Position numbers and translations under genes: made by a program
In this document: positions 12,601 through 24,700 of the stretch, piece by piece
How positions within the stretch are numbered: position 1 is the stretch's first letter
How the letters are laid out: each line of letters begins with the position of its first letter
Notes under the pieces: generated by a model
Told to the model about the DNA's origin: nothing
What the model saw: the letters and a program-made list of their open reading frames with translations, nothing else
The model's database searches: none
Assembly: GCF_965638725.1 (NCBI RefSeq)
Contig: NC_134950.1
Span: forward strand, 164,958,853 to 165,022,852
Direction of reading: 5' to 3'
DNA length: 64,000 nucleotides
From: Aptenodytes patagonicus
Lineage: Eukaryota > Chordata > Aves > Sphenisciformes > Spheniscidae

Positions 12601-15600
12601 TTTCCTGTTGCTTCAGACTGAGAAACAGTTTTGTGGTCTGTAGCAGAATTTTTTTTGTAGTATTTTTATTCCTCTTTCAGTTTGCAGGGTCACCTAGTTC
12701 TATATGTAGCAATGCCTCTCAACTTTGTCACAACCAACCTCCATTTAACTCTTATTTTTAAAATAATGCTAAGAATGAAAGTCCGAGATGAGTTCTCAAG
12801 ACCAGAATTTCACTAATATCTTTTCAGCATAAGCTCTTTGTAACCCTAAATTCCTTTCATTAATTCCACATTTTCATGTAATCTGTAGTATCATACTTGA
12901 GTTACTAATAGTAAGTTGTGCCTTTTGTCATGCTTAGGTCACGCTTTTGTTTGCAAAGAACTCATTTTCTTGATAGGATATACTAAAGCTATTAGCTGAA
13001 CATGGAGAAGTATTGTGTTCTACTCAGTCTCAAAAATTATTGCTGAAGTCAGACAAATTGACGTACTTGACAGAAAATCCTTTTTAAATATGGTAGCGTT
13101 TATTGTTCCAAAAGTGAGAAGTTTTAGTGATTCAAATAGCTTGAATAGTGTTTTTAGGCACCAGTTCTTTGAGAGCTCTGAGTTGGAAGTGTGTTTGAGT
13201 GCTGCTCTATTTTTAAGAGTTTCAATTCTAATTGAAATGCAGTGCAAGTCAAGACACTGCCTGTAGCTAACAACCTTGGAAGTTGGAAAAGTTTCGGTCA
13301 CTTTTTTGTGGTATAGTTGTGTGTCTCGTCTGTGAACCTGTGCCTCCTCTTAAAACAAATCTGCATTATGCACTTCATGTACCAGCATTTTTTCCATACT
13401 GTAATTAGAGGAGCACAACATCTGCGCTTCAACCCCGTTTATAGCTTGTTCTCAGAAGTACTAAATGTCAAATGCAGTGGATTTTGTTAGTGAGGTTTTT
13501 GGCGGCTTGGTATTTCACAGTACTGCTTCTTCTCTCCTGTAATCCAAACGTCACATACGTGGTAGGTGAACAGACAAGTGTTTGAATAACCACTGTTTCT
13601 ATACCATCTTGCAGATCAATTTACTCACTTTCCACAGAAAATTAGAATTTAGGCTTCTTTTGGCTTTCCCATAAATAAAATTAAATAATTCTATATGAAC
13701 TAAGTGTTCTTAAAATATAATGTACTCTTTCAAGTCGGAGTGTGCTTAACTAAATACTTTTTCTTTGAAACTGCTTTAATTTGACATGCTCATCCAGAGC
13801 TGTTGGACCGTAGCAGTTAAATACCTTGCTGCAGATACAAGCCAGATGGGAGGGGGGAGGGGCTTTTAGTGATCCTGTGTGAGCTGCATCAGTCCTGGGT
13901 AATGTTCTTTATTTCTGCAAGTATCATAACCGGGGAGGCTATAATGGTAGGCATAGGCTAGTCTTTGCTGTCTCTAGGACCATTTTGTCTGTTGTACGCA
14001 AATCGGTAAGACTTTCGGCATCTTTGTGGTTCTGCCACTATACATAGAGTAAGTTTTAAACACAGCAACCTACATATGCATTTAATTGCTTGTGTATTGG
14101 GTATTAAGGATAAACATTGGAGTGCATGTGTGACTTCATCCCTTTATTTTGCAGTTTTGAAGTGATAAAAGTTATCCATGGCAAGTTATTGGATATGGTG
14201 GGAAAAGTCCAGTAAGTAGTGACACTTTCATCTCATTTCATTGCAGGCATGTTACTAGTACTTTGTTCAGTATACTATAACTGTTCTGAAGTTCTGAACT
14301 TTCTTTCACAGAATACCCATTATGCTGGTTGGAAATAAAAAAGACCTGCATATGGAACGGTATGTGAACTCCAGTACGTCTAAAATGCAAGACAGCAGCC
14401 GGCATTCCTGTGGCTTCAATGCACTAGTTTTGTTCTTGGCTTTCCGTAACTAAAATCAAATTGTAGGTTAAAATAAGGTACTGGCAAAGGAATTGTGTCC
14501 AGAATGTGAACTAGGAGCCATGAACTTTTGCTGCAGTGTTGACTCTTGTTATAAGGTTCCAGGGACGGTCACTTAACACTTCCCCACCCCCCAAAAACAA
14601 GTAACAGAAGTGTATTTTTCACAACTGTAAAATACCAGATTATATTACAGATTATGAAAACAAAGCAATACTTTGGGACAACTGTTCTTCTGGGTCACAT
14701 AGCAGTTTTACCTGGCCCAGTACAAATACACTTACTTGACAGCAGCCAAAAGCAAATGCTCCGGGTCGGACTTCACAAAACATTACTTTTACATGCATTT
14801 ATGTGCCTCAGTACTCTGAGGACTTTCCTGATGTATCATACTCCAATTCTTTTGCAACTTATAAAGAAACATACTTTTTTTCTTTGGTCAGGGTGATCAG
14901 CTATGAAGAAGGGAAAGCTTTAGCAGAATCCTGGAATGCAGCTTTCTTGGAATCTTCTGCTAAAGAAAATCAGGTAATGCATTTAAGATTCACTTTATTT
15001 GAATAGCAATGTAATGGAATGACTCGTAATTTCACTTAATAAAGGAAGCAAAAATATTTGCACGTACTCTGCAATGATTAGAAACAAAATGACTGTCTGC
15101 ATTCAGGTTTACGTATACACGTTTTGCCATGCAACTGTAAATGGAAGGAGGAAGTGAGGAACTGAAAGTTAAGCTTCACTGAACATAGCAGAACAGTTAG
15201 TGACAAACTAAAGCTCGAATGTGTGTGGTGGGTGGAACAGGGTCTGTGATCTGCTGTAGTTACCTTAAATAGGAGGTCATTGCGGTTGCAAAGGAGTGAG
15301 TTGGTATAAGGAGATGAACCTCACGTTTTAAGGTGCTAGGCAAGGCTTGGTCCCTCTAATGTAGGGAATAATCGTTTTGTGGGTCCATGGAGGAAAAAAA
15401 AAACAAACAAAAACCAACAGAAAAATGTTAGAATACAGCCGAGGCTGTCGGACATTACTGTGATACAGCTGTAGTGAAGTTGCACAATCTGACCCAATAT
15501 AACCCACACACATTTACACTTGTTGGTTTCCTATCACAGCAGGAAAGTGTTTAGTTACATGTCAAATAACATCTTATCCTTGGTTGCTCTAACTAACTTT

Positions 15601-18600
15601 CTTTAAAATGCCTCCTAAATACGTTCTGGTATTCAAGTTTGTTCCTGTGGCTGTTAATAATACTTTGTCACTGATTTGATACCTTGCATGTCTAAGCTAC
15701 GAAAGCCTCCTAGTTCAGGCTTGAAGTAATGGGTAACTGCTGTGGATTGGGGGGGTGGTGGTGGTGTCTTTTTTTTCTTCTCTCTCTCTCTTTTTTTTTC
15801 TTTATTTTTCTCTATAGGTCTCAACAGCATCAAAGCTTTTGCTTTTTGGAAGTACAGACATAGGATAAGGTCAAAAGGACGTTGTTAGGCTAGTTTCAAA
15901 CAAATGAGTCCTTATGCAGAAGAAACACTTACCTTGTCTCATATTTAACCTAGCATATCACATCCTTGGCCTCCTTGATAACATCAGCACAATCAAAAGG
16001 GCAATCCTATAGCTAGGACAGGACCTGTTCAAGCAGCCTTTCTTTCCCTCTCCCCTGTCCCCAAAGTGAAAACAAATAGCTTTTGTCCAATGTCTGTTGT
16101 CAACAATTCTACAAGTTACTTGGGTAAAGTTGGATTTTCCCTGGAAGAAAAACTTGGAATTTTTTTCCTCCAGATATGGAATACTTGGACTTAGTTTATC
16201 AGTACTTCTGTTTCTGGCTAAGACTTGCATTAACCTTGTCAAAATTGAGCATGATGAAAGCATGAAATGTCTCAATATCTTCTCTGTGTGCTGCAGAGCT
16301 TCAAATGCATACCCAAGGAAACTAAATTGACAGTGTAAAGAATAAACCAGTTAAAAGCATCTGATTTTTTTTCCTCCCTTTATTTTAAACAACTTCATAC
16401 TTCTGGATTAGGCAAAACTATTGCCTGTGCTCTTTTTCTTTTGGCCTAGGTTCACAATGTGTAACAGTGTAGCAATTCATATCTAGCAGAATATCTTACT
16501 GACAACTTTTCTGAAGTTTGTATTGTCCTTGGTTCAAGAAAAAAAAAAAAGGTTGGGTATATTTATGCAAAGAAGCTACAAGCTTTATATGATGCTTGGC
16601 GTGTCTTGCATATTAAATTGCTGCACTAACAAAGTCCCATTGACTGCCATATATTTGTGTCTGTTCCTTAGTCTCAGACTGTATCAAGTTATGCTGCCAG
16701 CTGAAATTTATATTGCAAACTTTGTAGCCTTCGGGGAAATCAGAATGGCAATTGTATGTCAGATATTCAAAATTCGGTACAGTCCTGTACAAATCCCACA
16801 AAAAAATCAGAAGTTGTATTCATTCTTGCTGTCAAAGTTGTTCTTCTCAGGTCTTCCTTTCATCAGGATCCTCCAGGATGGCAATCGCAGGTCGCTGTAA
16901 GTTCTGTCCCTTTGGAGTCAGATGCAGGTTGTTAGAAACAGGTGCTTGAACACAAATTCCTCCTTCATGCTTCTTACATAATACACTTGGTAAATTTGTC
17001 TGGCTTGAGAAGTTTGGGAGATCGTATGTCACTCTGAGGTGGGTGCCCACAGCATGTGACCATCTTTCAGGCTCTCTGGCATGCTTCCTTTGGAGGCTTG
17101 GGATGTACAGAAGAAAGTGTGAAGGAGCCCAAAACTGGGGCAGCTGCCTTAGTCTTCTCGCAAACAGTTGTGGAGGAATGCTCACCTCTGAAGAGGTGGA
17201 AGATTGAGCTTTGAGAGGAAAGTGTGGGGTCTAGAGCTGTGAGGTGCTAGGGGGAACAGGAGACACCAGGCATTGTAGCATCCCTTCCTGTGAGTTAGAC
17301 CAGGAGCACTTCTGAACTCATTCATTCTTTCTCCTCCAAATACTGATTTGACAGGATCAAAACAGCTGATAGATAGACCTCTGTCAAGACAGGATATCTT
17401 CTCTTACTCTGAAACAGAAATAGTTCTATAGATTAACTTCAGCAAACTAGTCCTATTCTGCCAGGAGTTACCAAAAGATACCACATTCCAGAAATAGCAT
17501 GACTTTGAATAGATGGAAAGCGAGAGAGGCAAAAATCAAAGCTGCAGTTAGGAGAAATGGTAGCGGCTGGCAGGAGTTCCCAAGGTCAAATATATTTGAG
17601 GCTGTGTATCAGCTCCTGCAGACAAGGGTGACCTTGTAGGGCTTTCGGAGGAGCCTGCATATCAGCAACATATCAGTCATCTGGGGAAATCCCTGGGCTT
17701 TGAGAAGGCAATTCTGAGACTTAATGGAAAAGACCTCTTTTAGATTACTGCTGGGCTATTATTGTCATATCTTCTCAAGCTGCTTAGTTACTACCAGGTA
17801 TGTTGAACTGCTTTGGCTGACTTCAGGAGCTTTGAGCCTTGTGGAATTCCCTACTTTGTTTCACCTCAGCCATAGTAGAGTACTTCATCTTAATCCCAGT
17901 ACAATAAAGTGGTAACTGTTTGAAATACAACCGGAATCCAAATTGGTCTTAAACCCAGTTGAAGCTGGGAGCCAACTTCTACTGGGAGAATTTAGGGAGC
18001 AACGAGCAGCCAAATTGTGTTCATCCAGTTACGCAAAATTCATTAGATAAACTTGTTTTAGAAGGGGCAAGGAAGTAGCAAAAAATCTGCTTCTCACCAA
18101 AACAGAGCTCTCTTAAAAAGCAATTGCTTGGGCATTGCTTCTTTTTCAAGAGTGACTTCATTGTCAAGCTCAGATGATGCAGTGCTCGGTACATGCTTCA
18201 GAGTGGTTTGGGATCTTAGCCCCCCTCCAGGGGTCTGAAACGTTTACCTGGGAGAGTGTGTTTGGACTAACAAAGGATGGGGGGGAGAAAACCCCTCTTC
18301 GTTACCTGACTGTTGCTGAAGTTCCTTTGCCCGGTTCTGTGCCAAGATAACTAGTATGAGCAGTTGAGAGTTTCCTTTTTGAAATGATAAAACAGTTGCG
18401 TAGCTGAAGAATAGAGCATACCAAAGGACGAGCTGACTCTGGAGGCTGTGGGCTGGATTTGGGTGTTTGCACCTTCCTGGCATCGTGTTCCCGACTCCCT
18501 GCTTGCGCAGAGAGAATTGCACCTCCTGAGCTGTCTGTCCCGCTCACACCAAGGGGCGCATCTGCAGAAACGGTTGAGCCTCTGGTGTCTCTTGCATGGT

Positions 18601-21298
18601 GCTAAGCTCCCTAGGCAGCATGAGTTGCCCAGGCTGACATGTATTTTGTTTTCTCAGGGGAAAAAGGTAGAAGAAAGCCAGATGGCTTTCTGTAGGCTGG
18701 GTGTGACCCACATTTGTAATTGGACCGTATGGAGACACATGCATATAAAGTCTGGCTGCATTCTTTATTCCTTGTCACAAAACACAGCTTCCTGCGGTGT
18801 TTAAAAGCTCATTCTAAAGTACTTCTGCGTATTTGGGCTGAATTACAAATTCCTAAGGGTTAACTGTAGGACAGTGATTAAACCTTCTCAGTGAATACGT
18901 ATTTTGTGTGAAATGAATTAACAAGCCCTGTGAACTCCTACATCTTAGTGTTTCAAACAGCACGTCTTTGACAGAGAATATACAGCTTCTTGGTTGACCA
19001 AATAAGTTGTAGCGGGCTTTTTTTAATAGATGCTTTGAAGCAGGGGTATAAAGAACTTCTGTGTTAAAATTAAACCATTGAAAATGTCAGCTCTAAGTAG
19101 GGAAACATTGGTGCAGTATATTTGTAAATCAGTGTATCGCCAAGTTTTGATTAAGGGAAACTCTTCATGAGTGGCACCGGTTTGATAGCAATTGCAGTCC
19201 TGACCATGGTTCTAGAGTCTAATTTCCCCAGGAAATGTGTTGTATAGTACTGGACTAACGAGCCACTTCTGTCAGAGTCAGTTGGGATTGCAGGGAAACG
19301 TCATTATATGGAGGAGTACTCCATTTCCAGCTGATGAAGTATTTTAAATAGTTCTAGAGATAGTACTGTGCACAAACGGTATAAATATGGGAAACTTTAA
19401 AATTCAGTCTAATCTTATTAAGATTGCTCTAAGGTTGTTGTGGGCCTACTTTAGTCAATGGGATTAATTTGGAAGTGATCCAATTAAGAATTATACCTTG
19501 TGGAGGCGGAAAAACATCTGTCAGATCAGAACACATAGTCATAAATCACAGGGTGCTCTTCAGCCTGCTGATTAAAACCAACAAAACCCCCTTTTTATCT
19601 TCTTTCATAATGTGACTGCTTTTATATAACGAATATACTTCCCTTCTCTAAGGAGCATATGCTTGGAATTCATGAAACGGATGGCTAGAGGTTAGATAAA
19701 CTTAAAATGGCATGTCTGAGATGATCAGGAGACCATTTCCAAGTTGAAGATTCACATGCTGAAGTACTGACCATATGGTGAATCTTCAGCTTGAAAATAC
19801 TGTAGAGAAGAAAAGCACTTTAGAATTGTCCTTGACTGTAGTATAGATTTATTCTTCGTAAATTATTTCTAGGCAATCTCAGATGCTGCATGTTGTAGTT
19901 GTAGTTTCTGCATATTCTGATGGAGGGTAGTGTACAATTTTGAAACCCTTAAAACTGAGTGAATCTTGAAAATACCAGATTAACAGTGTAAGGTATTTAC
20001 TACAAGTAGCATTCATGATATTGTCCCAGACACCTTACCGTCCCCATCTTTCAGTATCCTTAAAATCAAACAAACAAAACCCCACCAAAAAGCTAACTAC
20101 ACTTAATCAAATTCTTCTGTAAAATCTCCTGAATCACTCAAGTGGTCTGACATCCTTTCTTAGTGTCTCTGCTTCAGTTAAACTTATTTTCACGGGAAAT
20201 TGTGTCTTTCCATCCCAAGATTTTTAACTTGTACTCACTAGCATCTCTGTGTCTGGGGAAGCATCACCCTTCCAAGCCCATGCGCTCTGTTTCATCACCT
20301 GCAGTTTCAGTAGGGGAGAGCCTTTTTCACCAGACTGCTTTATGCTCAGCGTGGAGGGAGGAGACTCGGCGTGGACCAAGCGGAGTTGATAGCAGAACAA
20401 GTGACTCCTGCTCTGAGAGTACTTACTGCATTCCCTCCGAAGGGGTGATGGGATCCATAGTGCTTGTGTGGCTCGCGATTTTGCGGAGGACTCTGTTTTA
20501 ATCCTGTATGTTCCATACAGTAAGCTAGGATGTTTGTGTGAGCCTGACCACCTTCAAGCTGTTGAAAATAGAAAACCCCTTTCTCTCAGGAGGACTTTAT
20601 CAAAGGATACTGCTTCGTATTAGACAGGGGCTAGTTTGGCTCGTGTTTTCCCCTCGTGTTCTTGCACCCTGTCTAATACTGGTCTTACCTATAGGTAAGA
20701 TGAGAAAATCAAGAATATTGAAGTAACCCTCATTCTGGGCTGTGCAAAGTCAGTGTTTAGAGCTGAAAAATCTGCTGCTTTCTGTAATTACTTGGAATCT
20801 TAAAGATTACTTAGAGGAAATGAGTTGGTTTATTCTCTGGAGCAGCACAGCATCAAAATCTTCAATGCTGTCAGTCGCTCAGCACAAGCTTACTATTTAA
20901 AATAAAGCCGAATTACAGTTACTAGCTCTGTCGTGAGTATGGCTCAGTTTAAACTTGCCCTCCCTGCACTGATAAGAGAAAATAGTTGAGGATTGCCGTG
21001 GAGAAGGGGGTTACACTTTTCTTCCAAAAGGTTGTGTTCAAAACTGAAACTACCATGTTTTCCCTCTTTGATTTTGGAGTAAGTGTTGGACGTGCAGTTA
21101 TCTGTTGGTGTAGCCAGTGAAACTGCTAACATGTTTTTATTATTATTTTTTTCAGTAAGTGGGCAGTTTCTTCTTACCTACTAATCTTGTACTCTCTCTT
21201 TGCAGACTGCCGTTGATGTTTTTAAGAGGATAATTTTGGAGGCAGAAAAAATCGATGGGGCAGCTTCACAAGGGAAGTCTTCATGCTCAGTAATGTAA
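6541..21298 (+). CDS. RHEB: RHEB, Ras homolog enriched in brain (partial: coding exons 3-8)
   Basis: RHEB is a small GTPase on endomembranes and lysosomes; its GTP form activates mTORC1 and TSC1/TSC2 is its GAP (family knowledge). Six exons join in frame: 6541-6608, 9777-9859, 14155-14211, 14312-14359, 14892-14973, 21206-21298. They encode residues 42-184 in human numbering. The joined product shows the G3 box DTAGQ (Q64 ends exon 3), the G4 box NKKD (119-122, exon 6), the G5 box SSAKE (exon 7) and a C-terminal CSVM CaaX farnesylation box. All introns are GT-AG, with phases 1,0,2,2,2,0 for introns 2-7. Against the human protein as I recall it, I see only R to K and M to I changes in exon 8. 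Exons 1-2 (P-loop, switch I) are not found and should lie upstream. Identification is essentially certain. Confidence 0.97.
6609..9776 (+). other. RHEB: RHEB intron 3
   Basis: A 3168-bp phase-0 intron with GTAAGT donor and CTACAG acceptor. It contains an A8G11 homopolymer junction at 7315-7333. Nothing else is recognised. Confidence 0.93.
7315..7333 (+). repeat. A8G11 homopurine run
   Basis: Eight A residues followed by eleven G residues in RHEB intron 3. This is a simple low-complexity run, prone to length variation and assembly error. Confidence 0.85.
9777..9859 (+). CDS. RHEB: RHEB exon 4
   Basis: Encodes residues 65-91 plus two bases of Ser92 (DEYSIFPQTYSIDINGYILV then YSVTSIK). It covers switch II and the following beta strand. 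The acceptor is CTACAG and the donor AG/GTAATA. The sequence matches the human residues as I recall them. Confidence 0.97.
9860..14154 (+). other. RHEB: RHEB intron 4
   Basis: A 4295-bp phase-2 intron bounded by GTAATA and TTGCAG. It includes the palindromic segment at 10731-10812. The other open frames inside it do not look coding. Confidence 0.93.
10731..10812. repeat. Compound inverted repeat / imperfect palindrome
   Basis: Two nested foldbacks are visible. CAAGTAGAAG (10731-10740) pairs exactly with CTTCTACTTG (10757-10766). A second palindrome is centred on the perfect 16-mer GAAGCTGATCAGCTTC (10771-10786) and extends outward with a mismatch and a bulge through ACTTG/CAAGT and ATGCTTC/GAAGCAT. 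It lies in RHEB intron 4. Because of the symmetry both strands translate to similar peptides, which is not evidence of coding. Confidence 0.65.
14155..14211 (+). CDS. RHEB: RHEB exon 5
   Basis: A 57-nt exon. It completes Ser92, encodes residues 93-110 (FEVIKVIHGKLLDMVGKV) and gives two bases of Gln111. The acceptor is TTTGCAG and the donor CA/GTAAGT. Confidence 0.97.
14212..14311 (+). other. RHEB: RHEB intron 5 (100 bp)
   Basis: A very short intron of exactly 100 bp with canonical GTAAGT and TTTCACAG ends. It stands out beside the multi-kilobase introns around it. Exons 5 and 6 are small (57 and 48 nt), so the pair may be recognised by intron definition. Confidence 0.95.
14312..14359 (+). 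CDS. RHEB: RHEB exon 6
   Basis: A 48-nt exon. It completes Gln111, encodes residues 112-126 (IPIMLVGNKKDLHME) and gives two bases of Arg127. It contains the guanine-specificity NKKD motif (119-122). The donor is CG/GTATGT. Confidence 0.97.
14360..14891 (+). other. RHEB: RHEB intron 6
   Basis: A 532-bp phase-2 intron bounded by GTATGT and TTGGTCAG. No feature is recognised inside it. Confidence 0.94.
14892..14973 (+). CDS. RHEB: RHEB exon 7
   Basis: Completes Arg127 and encodes residues 128-154, starting VISYEEGKALAESW and ending SSAKENQ. It includes Ser130, a reported regulatory phosphorylation site in mammals, and the G5 SAK motif. The donor is CAG/GTAATG. Confidence 0.97.
15767..15814 (+). 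repeat. Pyrimidine-rich tract with (TC)n core
   Basis: T runs interrupted by a short (TC)n block, preceded by a GGT-repeat stretch (15748-15766). This is simple-sequence DNA within RHEB intron 7. Confidence 0.8.
19735..19798. repeat. Intronic hairpin, 21-nt arms
   Basis: The arm at 19735-19755 and the arm at 19778-19798 are reverse complements at 19 of 21 positions. In the + strand RNA one exception is a U-G wobble and the other a C-A mismatch. The loop is 22 nt. It lies inside RHEB intron 7 and would be transcribed with it. It could be a small hairpin RNA, a MITE remnant or chance. Confidence 0.6.
21206..21298 (+). CDS. RHEB: RHEB exon 8 (terminal coding exon)
   Basis: Encodes residues 155-184 and the TAA stop (21296-21298). 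It begins TAVDVFKRIILEAEKIDG and ends SSCSVM. The C-terminal CSVM is a CaaX box: Cys181 would be farnesylated, which RHEB needs for membrane attachment. Lys and Ile replace Arg and Met of human RHEB in the C-terminal helix; both changes are conservative. Confidence 0.97.
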   Translation, partial: TAVDVFKRIILEAEKIDGAASQGKSSCSVM

Positions 21299-21720
21299 TT
21301 CCACTGCAAAACCTGAAAACACTGGGAATACATTCTACCTGAAGAAGCAAAACTGCCCATTATCTTTAAGGATAAACTATGCTTCTCCTTTTTTTTTTTT
21401 ATTTTTTTTCTTCTGTTAACCTGAAAGATAAACAGTTGGTTTGGAGCCTTTCCCTTCAGATTATGTTAAACTCTGACTCCTGTGCAAATGGCTTCACTTC
21501 CATTTTCAAATTTTAAGCAATCATATTTTCAATTTATATATTGTATTTCTTAATATTATGACCAAGAATTTTACTGGCATTAATTTTTCAGTGTAGTTTG
21601 TTGGTTAGAATAATCATCCAAATGATGCATATTGTTACACTACTATTAACTAGGCTTGGATATCAGTGTTTCTTTGTGTTAAATGTATACTTGTAAATAA
21701 AATAGCTGCAAACCTTAAAC
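21299..21720 (+). other. RHEB: RHEB 3' UTR
   Basis: AT-rich 3' UTR of about 420 nt, with a T-rich run near 21391-21410. It ends shortly after the AATAAA signal at 21696-21701, and a GT-rich downstream element follows. The exact cleavage site is inferred. Confidence 0.75.
21696..21701 (+). terminator. RHEB: RHEB polyadenylation signal AATAAA
   Basis: Canonical AATAAA about 400 nt after the stop codon. A T/G-rich stretch follows at 21721-21745, as expected of a downstream element. Earlier alternative sites were not assessed. Confidence 0.8.
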
Positions 21721-24700
21721 GTTCTGTTTATAATGTTTTGTTGATTACGCCATATCAACTTTTTTTGTGTGAAAAACATTCACCTGCTGACCTTAAAGAG
21801 GAGGTGTGAGATCCTCGGAGCCAACGGATTGTTTGACTGTTGCTTGGGAGGTTGGTTGTGAGCGATCCGCCCCATTTTTGCTGCTAGAACTCCAGGCTGG
21901 CCGAGTAGCTCAGCTGTGCTTTGCGCCCGTTCATGGGAAGGAGGCACAAGGGACACCTTTCATTTGGAGGGGGAGGCTTGGGTTTTCAGTCAGACAACGT
22001 GCACTGTATTTTTCCTCTGTAACTAAGAGTTACGGAGTAAAGGGTACGCAGATCTGTCCCAGTAACGGGCCGGTATACACCTGCGCCACAAGCTGTTCAC
22101 GTAGGCTTGTAACGAGGAACGCTTTCGGGATGGAGTGGATTTATCCAGGTCACAAGCATAGACTTGCTAAGAAAACAAAAATGTCATTTAAAATAAATTG
22201 CACGTCCCGAACAAGCTGATGTGGATAGCTTATCATGCATTTCTGTACTTCTGCATCCGGACAGCGCTGGTGGAGGTGAGTGGTGTCCTGGCACCTGGGC
22301 GTTCACAACGTCAGGGTCTCAGTGCAGCTCTGGCAGCTTCCCCTAACCAGCTGCAAGTTTTTGCTTGGCTTTTGGACTAGAGGCTTAACAGGCCTTAATC
22401 TCTTAGGTCTGGAAACAAACTATTTCAACTGCATATTTAAAAAAATGTGCAGTTGACCTACTTTGTATTTAAAAATGAAACAAACCCCAGAACAACAGCA
22501 ACAAAAGCAAACGAGGCTGATTTGGGGAACAGTTAATTAAATGAAGTGCTTCTCATGCATTTTTGTGTCCATTTGAAAAATTGATTTCTGGCAGGAGTAA
22601 AATGGAAGGGAAACTTGCAATGTTTTTGCAACCAGAATTAGCTTTTGCATTTCAGTCTGTGCTAAAAGATACAAATTCAGCATGTCTCATCTCTTCACTT
22701 CTTGGTTCCCTCACAATATACAGAAGATTGTCTAAACCCCTCAATTAACAGTGTACGTAGACAAACAATATTTTCTTTGGTCACCATGAGATTAACTAGC
22801 TTGTTGGCAAAAAAGTTGCCTTTTTTCCTCCATTTAGGGTATTTCCCAAAGTTTCTGAAAGCTTGTTTGTTACCTGAATTTTGATACCTTGTGCCAAATA
22901 GAGTTTCTGTAGCTGGATGATGGTCACACGCGATACATCACTGAAGTTCAGCAAAGAGTGCTAGTTCTGGGAAACATATACACGCTTTCATTTTGGAACC
23001 AGACCGATCTGGGGCTGTGCAGTAGGTTTCCTTCACGAGAACCTGCAACACTGGAACGAGGGTAGTTCGGCTGATAACGAAGTTGCTGAGGATTCAGAAA
23101 ATGATCTTCTGTGGAACTTGGGGCAATATGCACCTGTTTGGTAGTACCCTTCATTGCCTAATCATGAGGTGGCAGGTGACTTGTTGCGTGGCCAGAGTCT
23201 TTGGCGTTGCACCACGGACACAATGTCACATAGTCTACATCAAAAGGTAGAAGTTGTGGATTACCAGAAACCTCAAAGACCACATTTGCTCAATTTTTTT
23301 GTAAAACAGTGGCGACGTGTGTACTGGTGATCAATCTAAAGCCTGAAATAGCTGCTGCATTGGCACTTGAAGCGTGCCAGCTGCTGAGGCTTTAAAGGGG
23401 GTGGATGAGGAAATGTACAACTTGATAGTCCTGGGATAATCAAGGCCCTGCCTTCCAGAGGTGAGGCTTTTCAGGAGGGCTTAAAGGCAAGTGCAGGTTC
23501 TCTGGATGATTTGCAATGGGAACTTCCAAGAACTCAGGTACTCGGCACTGAGAAGCACGTACTGCTCTTGCATTTTCTGTAATGGGTAAAGAATTGAATT
23601 CGTCAATATAGGTTGTTTCTGTTCTCCTGTTGCTGGCTCATCCAGTAAGAAATGTAAATTATTCCACTTGTCCAAGCCTTTCTCTGCTAATAAGATCTAA
23701 AGACCAGCCATGTGCAATAGTCTTGCAGTTTTAATGAAATGTGTAGTCAAGCGTGGTCAGTGAACTACTTGTCCTTTGCTGTACAGAGATTTCAGCTGGC
23801 TTCTCGGGATGGCACCTTCCAGCAGTTGGAGCCTCATAGAGCCTGGGGCGGCCTCGTGCTTCCTTATACTGACTTAAGAACTGGCACGGGTTAGGTTCTT
23901 CACCATGAGAGCCCTAAAATGGGGTGGTGGGCGGTCCTGGAAGCCCTGTGTTATGTACAGAAGCAAGAGATCGGTATCTAGCAAACTGCTGCTTGCCCAG
24001 AATTGATGAATTTATACAGCCTTGTCTGGCAGCTGCCCTGATCTTTTGGAGGCTTCTGGAGGATTGTGATAAATGGTGCACGGATTAAAAGGTAAGTCAT
24101 GAAGGAAGTAAGTTCTCTGGCCCAGGCTAGAAAAAATTTGATACACGCTTAATAGGGCCCAGCCTTATTCTTAAGGGATGATCATTGGCAAAGGTGAAAG
24201 TGCAAAGATCCTTTTCCTGTTGAGGAAATGAGCAAAATTTAACTACCGTAAGTCAAGTTAAATTCCCATTGACTTGTGTGGATTTAAAACGTGCTGTTCT
24301 GGAAATAACTCCTGCTTTGCTTGTGCTCCTCTCCAACTCCTTGCTTTGCTGCATGAATACCGAGAAACCTCTCGGTATCGTGAGCCCAAGAGACTGAGCT
24401 GCCCATCTCCCAGCCTGCCATGCATGGAAATGCTGAGGACGAGGAAAGCGGTGGGGCAGGTGCAGCTGCAGCGGCGGATGGACTGCAGGCAGAAAGTGGA
24501 TACGTGATCCTTCTTTTTCCTGTTGTTCTTGTTTCTGTGCATAGCAAAGTTTATCCCTGCCTGATTAACTCCACAACGGGGAAGGCTTGGAGGCCGTCTG
24601 TTTGGGTCTGTGGAGTCTTCTGCCTAATGCTTCTTCCCAGCTTCTGTCAAGGGTTGGTGAATGCACGCTGGAGAAGAAAAAAGCTGGAAAAGTGTTTTTA

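Larger units (their letters stand above)
14974..21205 (+). other. RHEB: RHEB intron 7
   Basis: A 6232-bp phase-0 intron bounded by GTAATG and TTTGCAG. It contains a G/T-rich to pyrimidine-rich tract near 15747-15814 and a strong hairpin at 19735-19798. The open frames near 16.5-17.2 kb and 18.2-18.8 kb have no recognisable homology and are treated as non-coding. Confidence 0.93.

Noticed and set aside
16523..16900. 125-codon frame inside RHEB intron 7
   Set aside because: No recognisable domain, no splice support, and shorter frames overlap it on both strands.
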